Positions 1 through 12,090 of a stretch of 64,000 bases of DNA are shown here, piece after piece (within the stretch, counting starts at the first letter, position 1; every line of letters begins with the position of its first letter). The notes under the pieces are model-generated. The model did not search any database. It was not told the origin of the DNA and worked only from the letters and a program-made list of their open reading frames with translations. Made by a program: the position numbers and the translations under genes. Source of the DNA: Lactuca virosa (lineage: Eukaryota > Streptophyta > Magnoliopsida > Asterales > Asteraceae). Location of the stretch: NCBI GenBank assembly GCA_928212115.1, contig CAKMRJ010000001.1, positions 176,020,638 to 176,084,637 on the forward strand, in the 5' to 3' direction.

Positions 1-3000
1 GTTTATCGGAAAGTCCAGCTGACTTGAATCAGTATTCGTACCATATAACTTTGTTTTGGTTTCTTCTCAAACGAAAAACATATGATTAAAAGCTACTTTG
101 GCCTCAATTGTTTCATAATTGTAGTGTTTGGCCGGATCACCTTTGTCCATTCCTTTCAGATCACTTGCACGTTGAGTCATTATGCTTTGAATCAATCTTA
201 GCTTTTCGATTTCAGCTTCTGCTTCGGCTTTCCTTTCTTCATTCGTTTTTCCACCACAATGTTTTTCCCTTTATCTTTCACGACTGAATCATCTTTCACC
301 TCCATTGTTCGAACTACTACTACTCCCAACATTATCAGTAGATTTACCAATCACAATTCCTTTCGAAGTTAGTCTTGTAATTGGCATGGTTGTTACGACG
401 GTTGAAGTAATCGGCCCAACAGATGCTATAACTGGCTTTGTTGTTGGGATATTTGAAGAAAACATCTTTCCTACAACCTTCGCATCATCACCACTGGCCT
501 TCGAATCACCAGTTTTTCTTTCTCCCCCTTGCACCCCTGTGAAAACAGGTGGGGCATTTGTTGTTGGAAGAAGGCTGGATATGTGAGATAGAGGAGCAAG
601 TTGCTTGTTGAGAATTGCTTCGAAGTGTTGGAACTTTTGAGATAAAAATTCAGGAGTAATCAGGGAAGAAGAAACCGGCTGGACAGATAGGTCTTTTAAT
701 TCCTTTAGCAAAGTTATCACTTCCAAAAAGTTGGCACTTTCTGTTGTTGAAAGATGAGTAAGTTGAGGACTCAAACTTTCATATAATTTGACAAATCTTG
801 TGACAACGTCACAAATAATATCAACCTTCTGATTCAGATATGCATAATCGTTTTGAACATTTGCAATCTCTTTTTGCATATCTTCACGAAGTTCATGAAT
901 CTGCAGATTGACATCCTCCCTGACTTTCTTTACTTCTTGACAAATAGAACATGCCTTTCCTTTGTTACATGCTTGAATTCTTTCATATCTCCAGCAAACT
1001 TCGAATTTTGAAAATTGATGCGTAGTTCATTATTTTGATCACTATCATCAACCTTCTCCAAAATTCGAGATTCAGAGTCTGTAATCATCCCAGATACTTT
1101 ACTTACAACTCTGGCTTCGAACATTTTCAACAATGAATCAACCTCTAAATTTGAAACAGACGAACCACCCCCCCAGATCAGCTTGAGATTGAATTATAGA
1201 ATTCAACTTCTGATTCAAAATTTAAAATTGCTTCATTGTCATCAGCATATGATCTGGAAACTCCTCTTCGTCTTCATGAAACTCTAATTCTTCAAACGTA
1301 CCTCCAAAACCCTCATAATCAGTTTCTGTTTCCATAAAAATGGTTTCTTGAATAGTGGAATTAGGTTTGGGTGTGTCAGTGGATTGAGAAGAAAAAATAG
1401 AAGTGAAGGGTTGATTGATTATGTTTTCGAATGTAGGGGAATCAGTGGTGGAAGTAATTGGAATAATTGGTGGAGGTAAAGAAACAGTATGTTCGAAAGT
1501 TAAAGAAGTTGGATGTCCTTGATCTTCTTTATTCAAATCTCCTTCACCCAGATTGACATTTGCATCCGTATCAGATACGTTTGCAGGGATGCCTGAAGTT
1601 CGTACCTCCTCAGAAACTGATTTGGTAACCGAATCTTCGGGTGGTATGACTATTGTGTGCTCAGGAGTTGAACTTTCTACATGAAGATTTACTTCTGGTG
1701 TTTCAGGAATTCTTTCATCATCATCTCTTCTGTAGACTCAGTAGAAAGCATAAGCTTTCGTGTCTTCTTCTTCTTCTTCTTCTTCGACAAATGTTTGGCC
1801 ATATCCTCAGCCCTTCGTTTCTTGGATAATGGAGAAACAGGTGCTGGAACTTCTCGAATTAAAACACCTTGATGAGTGATGTGAGGTTTTCGAACCACTT
1901 TTTGTGTTGGAGACTTGCTTTTATGTGTTGAGTTTATTTTGATTCTTCGAAACATACCAGTCTTCGAAGGAATGATCACTTGTTCTTGAGTTTCTTCAAC
2001 AACAGGCTCAATCACTTGTGTCTCAGCAACATACACTTCAACTGTTAGAGGCTTCTTCTTTGGAGATTTCGAGGAAGTCAACTTTGTGATTTTGTCTTCT
2101 TGAGAAGTAGTTTCAGTCTTCTTTGACCGCTTGGATTTCGTACCTTCCTTGTCCAATAATTTCCCAGTTTCGATAGAAGAATCAATAGTCTTCAAATATG
2201 CCACTAAAACAGAATTCGAAGGATCAACTCTTTTGAGCATTGCATCTGGAATACGAGCAACAGATGGAAAAACCTCAACACTATCTGTGACGTCATTCAG
2301 ATAGTGGTATGGTTGAAAAACAACCTTTTCTTCATCAGTGGGTACCAAAATCTCTTCCTTGTTGTAAAAATATTGTAAAATCCAGCTCCAGTATCTTGCA
2401 CACGAAATACCATGAATAGCATTCGTGTGTTCTACACTCTTTTGGAATTCCTTCCACAATTGTGTAGAATAATCACTTGAAATCATAGTATAGCCCAGCA
2501 ACCATGGTATATACTTCCATTCTTCCTTTGTCAAGACCAACTGTTCTCCCAGTTAAACATCTTAGAAAAATACCAAATAAGAAATTCCAGATACTTGGAA
2601 GACAAGATTTCTTAAAATCACTGATCTTGGATAACTGAGGCTGATATCCCATCTCATTAAACATATGAACTATTTGAGGAAATGTGAAAGCAACATACGG
2701 AGGTGAATTCGGAATTTCAAGAATTTGGCAAAAGAGTTTCTTTGATAATCTGACCTTTTTGTCATTCACCAGATGGAAAGTAATTGTATCAGAAGCTTTA
2801 TTGTAAGTAGCGGTTGATCCGGCTTGAGAAAGCCATGACATTGGAACAGAGAATGAACTGAACATCGCCTTAGACAAAACAGAGCTCTTCAAGGCAACGA
2901 TTAACATCTTCAATTCTTCCGGGTATTTAGAAACATCACCCTCCAAGTAATAGTTAGTTTCTTGAATCTTCATAATTGGCAATGAAGAAACATCTTCAGT

Positions 3001-3042
3001 GGTATGAGAAGGATCAGCATCAACATGAACAGAAGTCGCCAT
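1..3042 (-). pseudogene. Extra (env-position) ORF of Copia 1, broken
   Basis: This gene lies downstream of pol, where SIRE elements carry an ORF usually called env-like. It starts with ATG at 3042 (MATSVHVD). Pieces in shifting frames follow: 3042-2473, 2540-1689, 1536-1222, 1133-930, 879-289 and about 270-1. The N-terminal domain (to about 2160) includes HGISCARYWS and IPDAMLKRV, and matches the product at 60673-62711 (ISCARFWS, IPEAMFRDV). Then come Lys-rich clusters, including a run of seven lysines near 1773-1793, acidic and Pro/Ser/Thr-rich stretches, helical segments with heptad character, and a C-terminal domain (SQLDFPIN) that matches the one near 63430 (SQIDLPIT). I see no signal peptide and no clear membrane segment, so an envelope role is doubtful. 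Homology between the two copies is solid; function is unknown. Confidence 0.7.
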
Positions 3043-3130
3043 TTTTAGGGTTTGAAAACTTTGAAGATCAGAGAATTTGGGAATTTGTTCTTTTTGATTG
3101 CGTAAACTGATAATGAACCCTTGAATCCCC

Positions 3131-3300
3131 TTTTATATGTAACCCTGAGGTTTGAATTTGAAGCGGGATGTATATTTAATGATATCTGACGTGGCACCTT
3201 GAAAATCGGACCATTACTGCGTAAAAGTAGTCATGCGTCAAAAAGTATCTGTCACATCACCTTGAAATCCGGACAGAATACCATACGTCATTAAAAACCA
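3131..3300 (-). promoter_or_regulatory. Putative internal promoter for the Copia 1 extra ORF
   Basis: On the minus strand TATAAAA lies at 3137-3131, about 90 bp before the ATG at 3042. Three TGACG/CGTCA motifs (as-1 type, TGA-bZIP sites in plants) lie at 3187-3191, 3236-3240 and 3296-3300, upstream of the TATA. Copia 3 has the same layout at 60376-60566. The motifs are visible; promoter activity is inferred. Confidence 0.45.
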
Positions 3301-4562
3301 GCCTGTATTTGTTATCCCCAAGAAGATTGTAACCGTCAGAACCCTTCGTATGGAAGCAAGGCTCTTTCGCTTTTGGGATGAAAAGCGAAGTCATATGCTA
3401 GATGTTTGAAATCATCAGCCTGAGTTGGTATTACTCAGAACCTCAAGGATTTCATGAGTGCAGTGTTCCAAAGAATTTAGACGAGAAACAAAGATAAGAA
3501 AAATTTGGGATATTGTGATGTCAAAATATAAATTTGACACAAAAGCAGATAAAATCCCGGGCAAAGATTGCTTCATTAATCATTAAAAGAAATGATCAAC
3601 AGCTTGTGTAGGTTCCCGTGAAATACAATCGAATACTTGTAAATAAGTATCAAAGGGCTTCTTTTATAATGCTTCGTGGGAAGTTTAAAAATTTCGTTAC
3701 ATGTCAACCTAAACATAATGTGATAAATTGTAACAGAAATTTCTTGTTTAACCAGTGTAGTCAGGGACAAGTTTGTTTTGATAAATTTGAAGTGACATTG
3801 AAGTTCGAATGAAACTCACACGGAAATCATTTTCAAGAAAAAAACTTTGTGCTGGATCTTGTTGGGTAACAAACATCATGGGTTTCGAATGTTTGATCAA
3901 GACCACTCATACGAATTGAATATGATTTGGAGTTTCGAATGTTGGTACTAAACCAAATGTTTCGTGAAAATCTGGAACATAGTTCCCCGTCAATTCCTTA
4001 AAAGTTTAGAAAATTAGGTTTCTCTTTCATCACGGTCTCATGATGTCAGATCATAAACACAGATTTTTGATATATCTAAGTCTCGATGGGTTTGATCAGA
4101 GACCTCTCGGACATATGTCTTCGTGTGTGATCGTGTAAGAACTTTATTGGTGAAAAAGATTGGTGTAAGACACGAAATGTACCTCTGTTATTTTTGGACA
4201 AAACAGTAAACTCTTAACTCATTTTGAGAAGAGTCAGGTAGCTCAGAGACTAATGTGAATATAAGCCTTATTGGGAAGAAATTTTCGTATGAATAATTTC
4301 ATTAAGGCTTTCGTACACACACATTGAATCATTTGAGGCTTTGGACAACATGCATCAGCATGCTTCTAGGGACAACCTAACTAGTTCAAAATATTGATAA
4401 TTTATCGATTCATATGAAAAATGTCCCTGACCCTAGAACTGCAAGCATAATCCACTGTGTATCATCATGTATATCTGCAACAAAATACTAAAAAGAAACA
4501 GGAAACAAAATATTTTTGTTGTTTTGATTTTTTGAAAATAGAGACAAAACAAAAGCAAAACA

Positions 4563-4704
4563 AAATCTTTTTGGATTTTTAATTTTTCGAAAAATAAATG
4601 ACAAAAACAAACGAAAATCTTTTTGGATTTTTAATTTTTCGAAAATTAAATGACAAAAACAAACGAAAATCTTTTTGGATTTTTAATTTTTCGAAAATTA
4701 AAAG
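4563..4704. repeat. Tandem repeat, about 52 bp x 3
   Basis: The motif CTTTTTGGATTTTTAATTTT starts at 4567, 4619 and 4671, each time followed by a TTCGAAAA-type end and an ACAAAAAC spacer. It lies in the spacer after pol of Copia 1. Confidence 0.9.
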
Positions 4705-4751
4705 CTAACTGTACTTGTTGCAAATACACGAAATTTTATCATCCTCTGATA

Positions 4752-4893
4752 AGTGACAAATTTACGAATTCGAAGGGATTCGAAGCGTTGACTATGAACA
4801 GTAACCTCTGAATCAACCCTTAAAATATATGATAAATTTACAAATTCGAAGGGATTCGAAGCGTTGAATATGAACAGTAACCTCTGAACGTTG
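4752..4893. repeat. Tandem duplication, about 89 bp x 2, just after pol
   Basis: Two copies of a segment containing TTCGAAGGGATTCGAAGCG and ATGAACAGTAACCTCTGAA. The internal TTCGAAGGGATTCGAA is itself a short repeat. Copia 3 has a comparable duplication at the same place after its pol stop (58974-59085). Confidence 0.85.
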
Positions 4894-4918
4894 ACTATTA
4901 TTGCTTTGTTTTTCATTC

Positions 4919-7095
4919 AGCACCTCTGAATCATTCCTGGTCAATCATCATTCTCCTTTTCGCATGGAACAAAATTTCCATCTATCATTCCAAGTCCTTC
5001 TAAAATTTTCACAAAGGATTTCCATCCTCCACGCGATCCTTGATGAAATGATAACGAAGAGCTATATGTTTAGTCTTCGAATGCTATACATGATTATGAC
5101 AAATTCTTATTGCAATTTGAGAATTACAATATAATGGAATCTTTTTCATATTGATTGCATAATCACGCAATTGACTTTGAATCCATATAATTTGTGATGT
5201 GGAAGCACCAGCAGCCACATATTCTGCTTCAGTTGTTGAAATTGATACACACGTTTGCTTTTTCGACTGCCAGCTCACCAATTTGCCATCGAGAAATTGA
5301 CATCCGCCACTTGTGCTTTTTCTATCAAGATTACAACCACCCAAGTCTGCATCCGAATAAGCTTGTACAAAGAACCCTATTTTCGAAGGATACCACAATC
5401 CTAACGAAATTGTTCCTTTAAGATAACGAAATATATTCTTCACAGCCGTGAGATGTGGTTCTCGTGGATTTGACTGATACCTAGCACAATTACACACAGA
5501 AAACATGATATCATGTCTACTTGCTGTAAGATAAAGTAATGAACCAATCATGCTCCTGTAAAGAGTTATGTCAACTGCAGGTTTATCTAACGAAGGTGTC
5601 AACTTTATGCCAGTTGCCATAGGGACTCGTAACTTTGTGCTATTTGTCAACCCAAACTTCTCTAGTAGATTCTTCGTATATTTTTCTTGATTAATAAAAA
5701 TTCCTTCTCTGTTTTGACGAATATTCAGTCCAAGAAAATTATTGATTTTTCCCATCATGCTCATTTCGAACTTACTTTTCATCAAATCTTCGAATTCTCT
5801 AGATAAAGCAGGGTCAGTTGAGCCAAAAATAATATCATCAACATAAATTTGAACAAGCATTAGATGATTCCCAACTTTCTTTCGAAATAATGTGGGGTCA
5901 ACAGATCCTTGTTTAAATTTAGATTGTTTCAAAAATGAAGTAAGAGTTGCATACCATGCTCGTGGTGCTTGTTTAACACCATAAACGGCCTTATCGAAAA
6001 TATAAACATGATCTGGATATTCTTCATTAATAAAACCTGGGGGTTGTTCCACGTAAATTGTTTCTTCAAGCTCTCCATTTAAAAATGCACACTTCACGTC
6101 CATTTGATAAACATCAAAGTCTTTGTGAGCTGCATAAGCCAGAAATATACGAACAGCCTCGAGTCTTGCGACAGGGGCAAAAGTTTCTTCATAGTCAATT
6201 CCTTATTGTTGTGAATATCCTTTAACAACAAGTCTGGCTTTGTTTCGAACGATATTTCCATCTTTGTCGGTTTTGCTTTTGAAAATCCATTTTAAACCGA
6301 CAATCGAAACATTTTCAAATTTAGGAATTAATCTCCAAACCTTGTTTCGTTCAAATTCAGATAATTCAGATTGCATTGGAACAACCCAATCTGAGTGTTC
6401 CATTGCAACCTTAACTGTCTTTGGTTTAATTTTAGAGATGAAAACATTGAACATACAAAATTCTTGATGAGTATTCAATACCTCATTCTTTGCACGAATT
6501 TGAGCTCTTGTTAAAACACCCTCTTGCGGATTCCCAATTACTTGATCCTTCGGATGATCTCTTGTCCACTTTTCCATTGGTGGATAAGCTGGATCAAAGT
6601 CCAAAGGTGCATCTTCGTATAAATCATCATTCTCTGAACCTGCAATCGAACAAAAATCATTAAAATCATTATTATTTTCATTATATTCTAAATGCTCCCC
6701 CTCAACATCATGCTCCCCCTCAATATCAACAACCAATCTCTCATTCTCCCCTTCGAAAGAATGCTCCCCCTCAACATCAACAACCAATCTCTCATTCTCC
6801 CCTTCGGAAAAATGCTCCCCCCTCAACAAGAGTGTTTGAATCCACTTGCTCCCCCGCCACTGGACTATTTTGCATATTTTCGCCTATTTCTTGAGAAGTT
6901 GAAGTTGAATCATCAGTAAGCTTTGTTAATTTAGAGAGATGATTATCATTGGCATTAATTTCAGCATCAACAACATGATCTGAAATACCAAAAATTAAAT
7001 CATAATCAATATCCAAACATTTGTGAAGGTTCAGATTCATCTTGTATTTCTTTTAGAATATAATGATTTTCAAAATGCGTTTCAGTTTATTTAAT
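4919..7095 (-). pseudogene. RT and RNase H of Copia 1, broken
   Basis: The linker between integrase and RT is acidic and carries a tandem peptide repeat (GENERLVVD twice, about 6700-6830) with a frameshift near 6800. The RT begins near 6570 and continues through KARLVVKGYSQQ, where an in-frame TAA (about 6200-6202) interrupts it. It resumes with MDVKCAFLNGELEETIYVEQ, the catalytic YVDDIIFG (about 5850), and RNase H motifs SDADLGG, DRKSTSGG and STTEAEYV. After AIRICHNHV a TAG at about 5084 ends the frame. RYHFIKDRVEDGN follows, and then a deletion removes most of the last RNase H segment when compared with 58929 in Copia 3. In a live element this domain would make cDNA in the virus-like particle; this copy cannot. 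Confidence 0.85.
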
Positions 7096-7098
7096 ATA

Positions 7099-8373
7099 TT
7101 AATCATCAAATGTAAGATTAAAAGTTTCTTCCACTTTTCGTGTTCTTTTGTTCAACACATGATATGCGACTGAATTATGCGAATATCCCAAGAAAATCCC
7201 TTCATCTGCTTTAGCTTGAAATTTTGTAAGATTATCCTTGAGATTCATAATAAAGCACCTGCATCCGAAAACATGAAAAAATTTCACATTAGGTTTTCGA
7301 TTGTTGAGAATTTCGTATGGAGTGATGTTAAAACGACGATGAATGAAAGATCTGTTTTGAGTAAAACATGCGGTGGATACTGCTTCAGCCCAAAGGTATT
7401 GTGGAAGATTCGCATATGCCAGCATAGTCCTTGCCGCTTCGCATAGAGACCTATTTCTTCGTTCAACAACACCATTTTGTTGTGGTGTGTATGGAGATGA
7501 AAAATTATGCGAAATCCCTTTGTCCACCAAAAATGAATCAAGAACATTGTTCTTAAACTCAGTTCCATGATCACTCTTATTTTTTCGAACAGTCTTCTTT
7601 AATGTTGTTTCCATCTTTTTGATAAAGTCAATCATGATTTGTGCAACTTCGGATTTAAGCCTGAGAAAATAAACCCACGTAAATCTGGAAAAATCATCAA
7701 CAATGACTAATATGTACCGTTTCTTGTTGATTGTTGAAACTGTTGATGGACCACACAAATCAATATGTAACAGTTCCAGAGGTGCGACTATTTTCGAATC
7801 TATCGTAATTGGATGTCCTTGTTTATGTTGCTTTCCAACTTCACAAGCTGCACATAAAGAATCATTATCAAATTTAAGTACAGGTAAACCTCTTACCAGA
7901 TCTTGTATCACAAGTTTATTGATGTTTCGAAAGTTGAGATGAGAAAGTCATCGATGCCAAAGCCAACTTAAGTCTGATGTTGCTTTTGAAAGAAGACATA
8001 TAGCAGGTTTCCCTACTATCGGATTGATGTCCAAAGTAAACATGTCACCTTTCCTTTTGGATTTAAGTAAAACTTCGTTAGTGTTGACATTCGAAATAAC
8101 ACTTCCTTCTTCATTAAAAAGAACTTGATTGCCAGTGCCCACAACAAGTTGGGAAACACTTATCAAGTTATGTTGAAGACCTTCAACATACGCAACACGA
8201 TTCACTGTGAATTGGCCGTTGGTGATATTCCCATAACCTTTGACTTGACATTTTTGATTGTTCCCAAACTTCACAACTCCAGCATTCTTTAGGCTTCGAA
8301 AATCACGTAAATTTTCCTTCTTCCCAGTCATGTGACGAGAGCAACCACTATCAATGTACCATTTATTATCATA
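7099..8373 (-). pseudogene. Protease and integrase of Copia 1, broken
   Basis: The aspartic protease site WYIDSGCSRHMTG is read from about 8370. The frame runs on through the pre-integrase zinc region (WLWHR, a stop near 7948, then LSHLNFRNINKL and CAACEVGKQHKQGH). The integrase core follows with LLHIDLCGP, a D-rich stretch (VDDFSRF), SDHGTEFKN and YTPQQNGVVERRNR, ending around KVEETFNLTFDD at 7099. The D, D and E positions of a DDE integrase are visible (SDHGTEF in place of the common SDxGxEF). Stops upstream of the protease and at 7948 break the polyprotein. Confidence 0.85.
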
Positions 8374-8410
8374 TTGCTCGTCACATAGTACCTACAATCA
8401 TTGGAAAAAT

Positions 8411-10470
8411 TTAGGTACCCAAAGGCTTTTTGGGTCCTTGGAAATTAGATTTCAATTTCGAATGTAATGAAGAACTTTTAACCCAATCACAAACTTTGGT
8501 TTTGAGACTATCAATTAAGTTTACATCTTCATTTAAAGGAACCGAAACATAAGATTTTGATGGTTTCGAATGTTCACTAACATTACCCTTCGTATTCTGA
8601 GTTTGTGAATGTACATTCTTTGTTTTGATTACAGGTTTCCATGCTTTGACAGATATGTTCGAATCCTTAGAAGATAAACTTCCATTTGATGAAGTATTTA
8701 CATACTTTTCATAGGCTTCGTGAATTTGCTCCTTTGAAAATGTATTCGACTGATACATTTTTCCTTTGCCTTCAAGCCAATGATCAATGTTCTTCCTTGA
8801 AGTTATTCCCTTTTCATGTGAAATTTTCATAGTTTCTTTCTTCGTATGATTAGGAAAATTTGGCTTTTTAGGAACAAAATCAACTTTTGGATTGGTTAGA
8901 AAAGATTCACCATAAGATGTATCAACAGTGGATTTAAAAAATCTTGACGTTGAAAGAATTTTTGATTTGGATTTGATGTAGTTGAAATTTTAGTTTTTGA
9001 GACTTTCGAAAACTTTGGTTGTTTATTCACTTCAGACCTTAAATGATTTGATTTTGATGAATGTTGATTATTTGTTGAAAAAGAGGAATTTTTAGCTTTT
9101 AAAACATTTTTGGGTGATTGTAATTCAGACATCTTTTGAGACTCAATAAATCTGCCAAAATATTTTCTTCCTAGCTTGTCTTTTTGAAATGATATTTTCC
9201 TTCGAAAATTTGTCAATTTGATCATTGAATTCCATGGAGTTTAGTTTGACAACTTTTTCATTTTCCTTTACAACTTGTTTTGAATTCTCTTTTTCAACTT
9301 TTGATTTTTCAACCCATTTTCTTTGCGGATTTTGTCGGTGAAAAACATACGAATTCTTTGTTAGGTTGTTTTTAACTGTGCTTTGATTTGCAAAGAAACC
9401 TTCATCAGTTGTTTTCAAATTATCTTCTTCAACTAACTTCTTTAATTCTGGTTTGATATTCTCAACATTTCCAGTAGTTACGAATACTTGATTTGGAAAA
9501 ATGACATCATCTGTACACTTGAAATTTGGATAAACCACAATATTCGTTTCAAGATAGTGATCACCTTTTTCATTCATCACTTTTTCAAACTTTTGTGTAT
9601 CACCATACACTTGATCAACCACTATTCGAGGAATTTCTTCTTCCTTTGAAGATTTCTTTTCCTTCGAAATTTCTTCTTCTTTTTCATCATCACTATCATC
9701 AGTTTGACTGTCTCTGAGATCCACGAAGTCCATACCACAAACTTTCGAAGTTGAGGGTATATCAGTTTCTTTCTTAACCATCAATTCCTTAACTTTTTCT
9801 TTCCCTTTAAATGTTGATGCAACATTAACAACAGACAACTGGGAACAGTCAACATCCTCAAGATCACTAATTTCACTAATATTGTCAGAATTATCTTCAA
9901 TATCAGCAAAATTAGATTGAGAATCAGATGTTGAATTCTCAGTCTTTTTCAAAATTTGAATTTGTTCAGATTTAGTCAAAGTATCATTCACTATGTTAAC
10001 TAACTCATTCGCATCAAGACATTCATCAATTTTTACAATTCCATATTTATATCTATCATCAGGAACTTTGTCAAAATCAGCTATTATTTTCTCACAATCA
10101 TACGAAATATTATCTACCTTAGCTCTTTCGAATGCTAGAAAAGGTAGTAATTTTCTATGTTGCTCTTTACTTATTTCACATGAATGATGTAAATCAGTTA
10201 ATTTGCCATAAAGTCTTTTAGCAGAATTGCAGTATATATTTCTTTGTGCTAGCAAAAGTTTGACTTCATTTGATAAAGTATCTCTATCACACATAATATT
10301 CGTTATTTGTAATTCTAAACAATCAAATTTACTTATTTTCATGTCTAATATCTTTTTGGTCTCTAATAACTCCATGGACAACTTGTTGGCCTCATTGCTA
10401 GCAGACACAACAATTGAATCAAAATAAGTAACAGTCTCATCAAAATATATTAGTTCAGAGTCATAAGCAT
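8411..10470 (-). pseudogene. Gag coiled-coil extension of Copia 1
   Basis: A 421-codon segment (10408-9143) is joined to the gag frame by one frameshift near 10470: reading past it gives AYDSELIYFDETV in line with the gag end. It is rich in Leu/Lys/Glu heptads (ELLETKKILDMKISKFDCLE), then acidic (SDDEKEEEISKEKKSSKEEE). Further broken pieces at 9225-8896 and 8830-8411 are Lys/Ser-rich and end with GPKKPLGT, just before the protease. Such a long coiled-coil region between the zinc knuckle and protease is a feature of SIRE-type gag. It has no enzymatic motif and is probably structural. Confidence 0.7.
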
Positions 10471-11835
10471 GTGTAGATTATTAAAAGATTCGAGAATATT
10501 ACGTACCTTTGTTGTCACTGGAGATTTGTCTGCTGTTTTGGATACGAAGCATCTTCCTTTCACTTCGAATTCCTCTTCATCTGAGTCCTCCTCCATCTTT
10601 GCATACATTGCTCCATGTGTTGGATTCCTCATTTCTTCATCGTCTGATTCGGATGACCAGATTTGATATGTTCCATCCTCCTCCTGTTCACCCCTTGCAA
10701 CCAGTGATAAATTCTTGGCTTTCGCACGAACCTCCTCAAGCCTCTCTGCATAATAAGCCTCATCTTTGACTTTATTCTTTCTCTCATCCTTCTTCCTAAG
10801 CATACAATCATTCGCAAGATGATTGGCTCCATTGCAATAATGACAATCAACACCGGCATCACCTTTTAGCTTTTTCTCACTCTTTCCTTCAGACGTTTTC
10901 GAATCTTTCTTCTCAATCTTCTTTTTCTCATCAACAACAGTTTTACTCACAGTACTTCCTTTTTCCTCAGCAAGCTTAGCCTTCAGATTGAACGAATTTT
11001 TGAAAAACTTCTTGACACGATTATTCGAGTAAAATGCTATTGCCTCATCATCTGAATTCATGATGAATCCCTCTTCTTCCTCAGAATCACCATTTTCAGC
11101 TTCTTTCTCAGATATCTTTGACACAAGTGCCAATGGACCTCCCAAATTCAGCTTCGTCTCCTCATCAATTTCATTTACCTCAGTTTCATGTGTCTTCAAA
11201 TGATTGTACAAATCATTGAGAGTTGATGTATCAAAACTTTGCTGATTCTTCACCATCATACTCACGCTTCTCCATTCTTTTCGAATACCCATCACAAAGA
11301 TGAGATTAAATTCCATTGTAGTCTTGGTAATTCCATAGCGATTACAACGATAGATTAACTCGTTCTGTCGATCATAGTAGACTTCAATTGTTTCACCTTC
11401 TTTTTGTCTGAAATCTTTCAGCTCAACCAAACACTGTTTGACTGAATTGATTTTCGTCTTCTCACTTCCTTGAAACTTATCATTCATATTGTTCCAGATC
11501 TCCTTTGCAGTTGTACAACTCCTTATATAATTGTACACAACTGGAGGTAAAGCTCCTCGCAATTCCCTCATACACCTCTTCTCCAGTTTCTTCAGACGAT
11601 CAGTTTGATTATCAACACCAGAACTTGTAGAAGATGATCCAATTGCTTGAACATTCACCGGAACATTGACATTTCTAGTGATACATGACCATAATTCTTC
11701 ATCAAGACCATTCAGATAATCCTGCATACGATCAGCCCACTGATCATAATATTCACAGATTAGCATTGGAATTTTGGTTGATGATCCTAACAAATGAGAA
11801 AACGAGGTCATCGAATTGAGATTGAAGCTCGCCAT
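10450..11835 (-). pseudogene. Gag of Copia 1
   Basis: I chose the ATG at 11835 (MASFNLNSMTSF) rather than the longer frame from 11892, because it lies 242 nt after the primer site and matches usual Copia gag starts. The first ~230 residues are a UBN2-type gag core (YYDQWADRMQDYLNG, FQGSEKTKINSVKQ). The central part is acidic. The zinc knuckle CHYCNGANHLANDC (CCHC, residues about 350-363) would bind RNA. The frame ends at 10450 after a frameshift separates it from the coiled-coil extension. Otherwise the gag is remarkably intact for a dead element. Confidence 0.85.
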
Positions 11836-12076
11836 TGTTGTACGGAAGATGACTTTGAAAATTTTTAAGAAGATTTGGAAATTTGAAAACAAACTAGTTG
11901 AATCAAATCGGAATTACAAGAAGAACACTCGATTCAACAATTCAAATGCAGAATCAAATCACAAACTAAAATCTAGACAAATTTTTCACGATCAAAAAGT
12001 GCAGAAACTTTTGAACCAAAAATTTGATTCAAAAACTTTTTGAACGAATGAAAATCAGATCACAGATGTGATTCCT

Positions 12077-12088
12077 GCTCTGATACCA
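12077..12088 (-). other. Primer binding site of Copia 1 (tRNA-iMet type)
   Basis: The minus strand reads TGGTATCAGAGC, complementary to the 3' end of plant initiator-Met tRNA. It lies 2 nt inside the LTR end at 12091. Confidence 0.9.
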
Positions 12089-12090
12089 AT

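Larger units (their letters stand above)
3138..4918 (-). other. Non-coding spacer between pol and extra ORF, partly conserved
   Basis: About 1.8 kb without a meaningful ORF. On the minus strand the block around 4390-4230 contains GTCCCTAGAAGCATGCTG and, further on, TTCACATTAGTC and GAGCTACCT. The same motifs in the same order occur in Copia 3 at about 59390-59530. The rest is AT-rich. I could not find the 321-bp LTR sequence here, so this is not a 3' LTR. Conservation between two diverged copies suggests an element function such as RNA signals or promoter. Confidence 0.55.

Noticed and set aside
3138..4918. A 3' LTR of Copia 1, which would put the extra ORF outside the element
   Set aside because: The 5' LTR sequence is not found here, and Copia 3 shows the same order pol, spacer, extra ORF, so the ORF belongs to the element.
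12077..12088. Part of a tRNA-Met gene
   Set aside because: Only the complement of the tRNA 3' end is present, next to an LTR. It is a primer binding site, as are the similar sites at 19003, 35932, 49231 and 51383.
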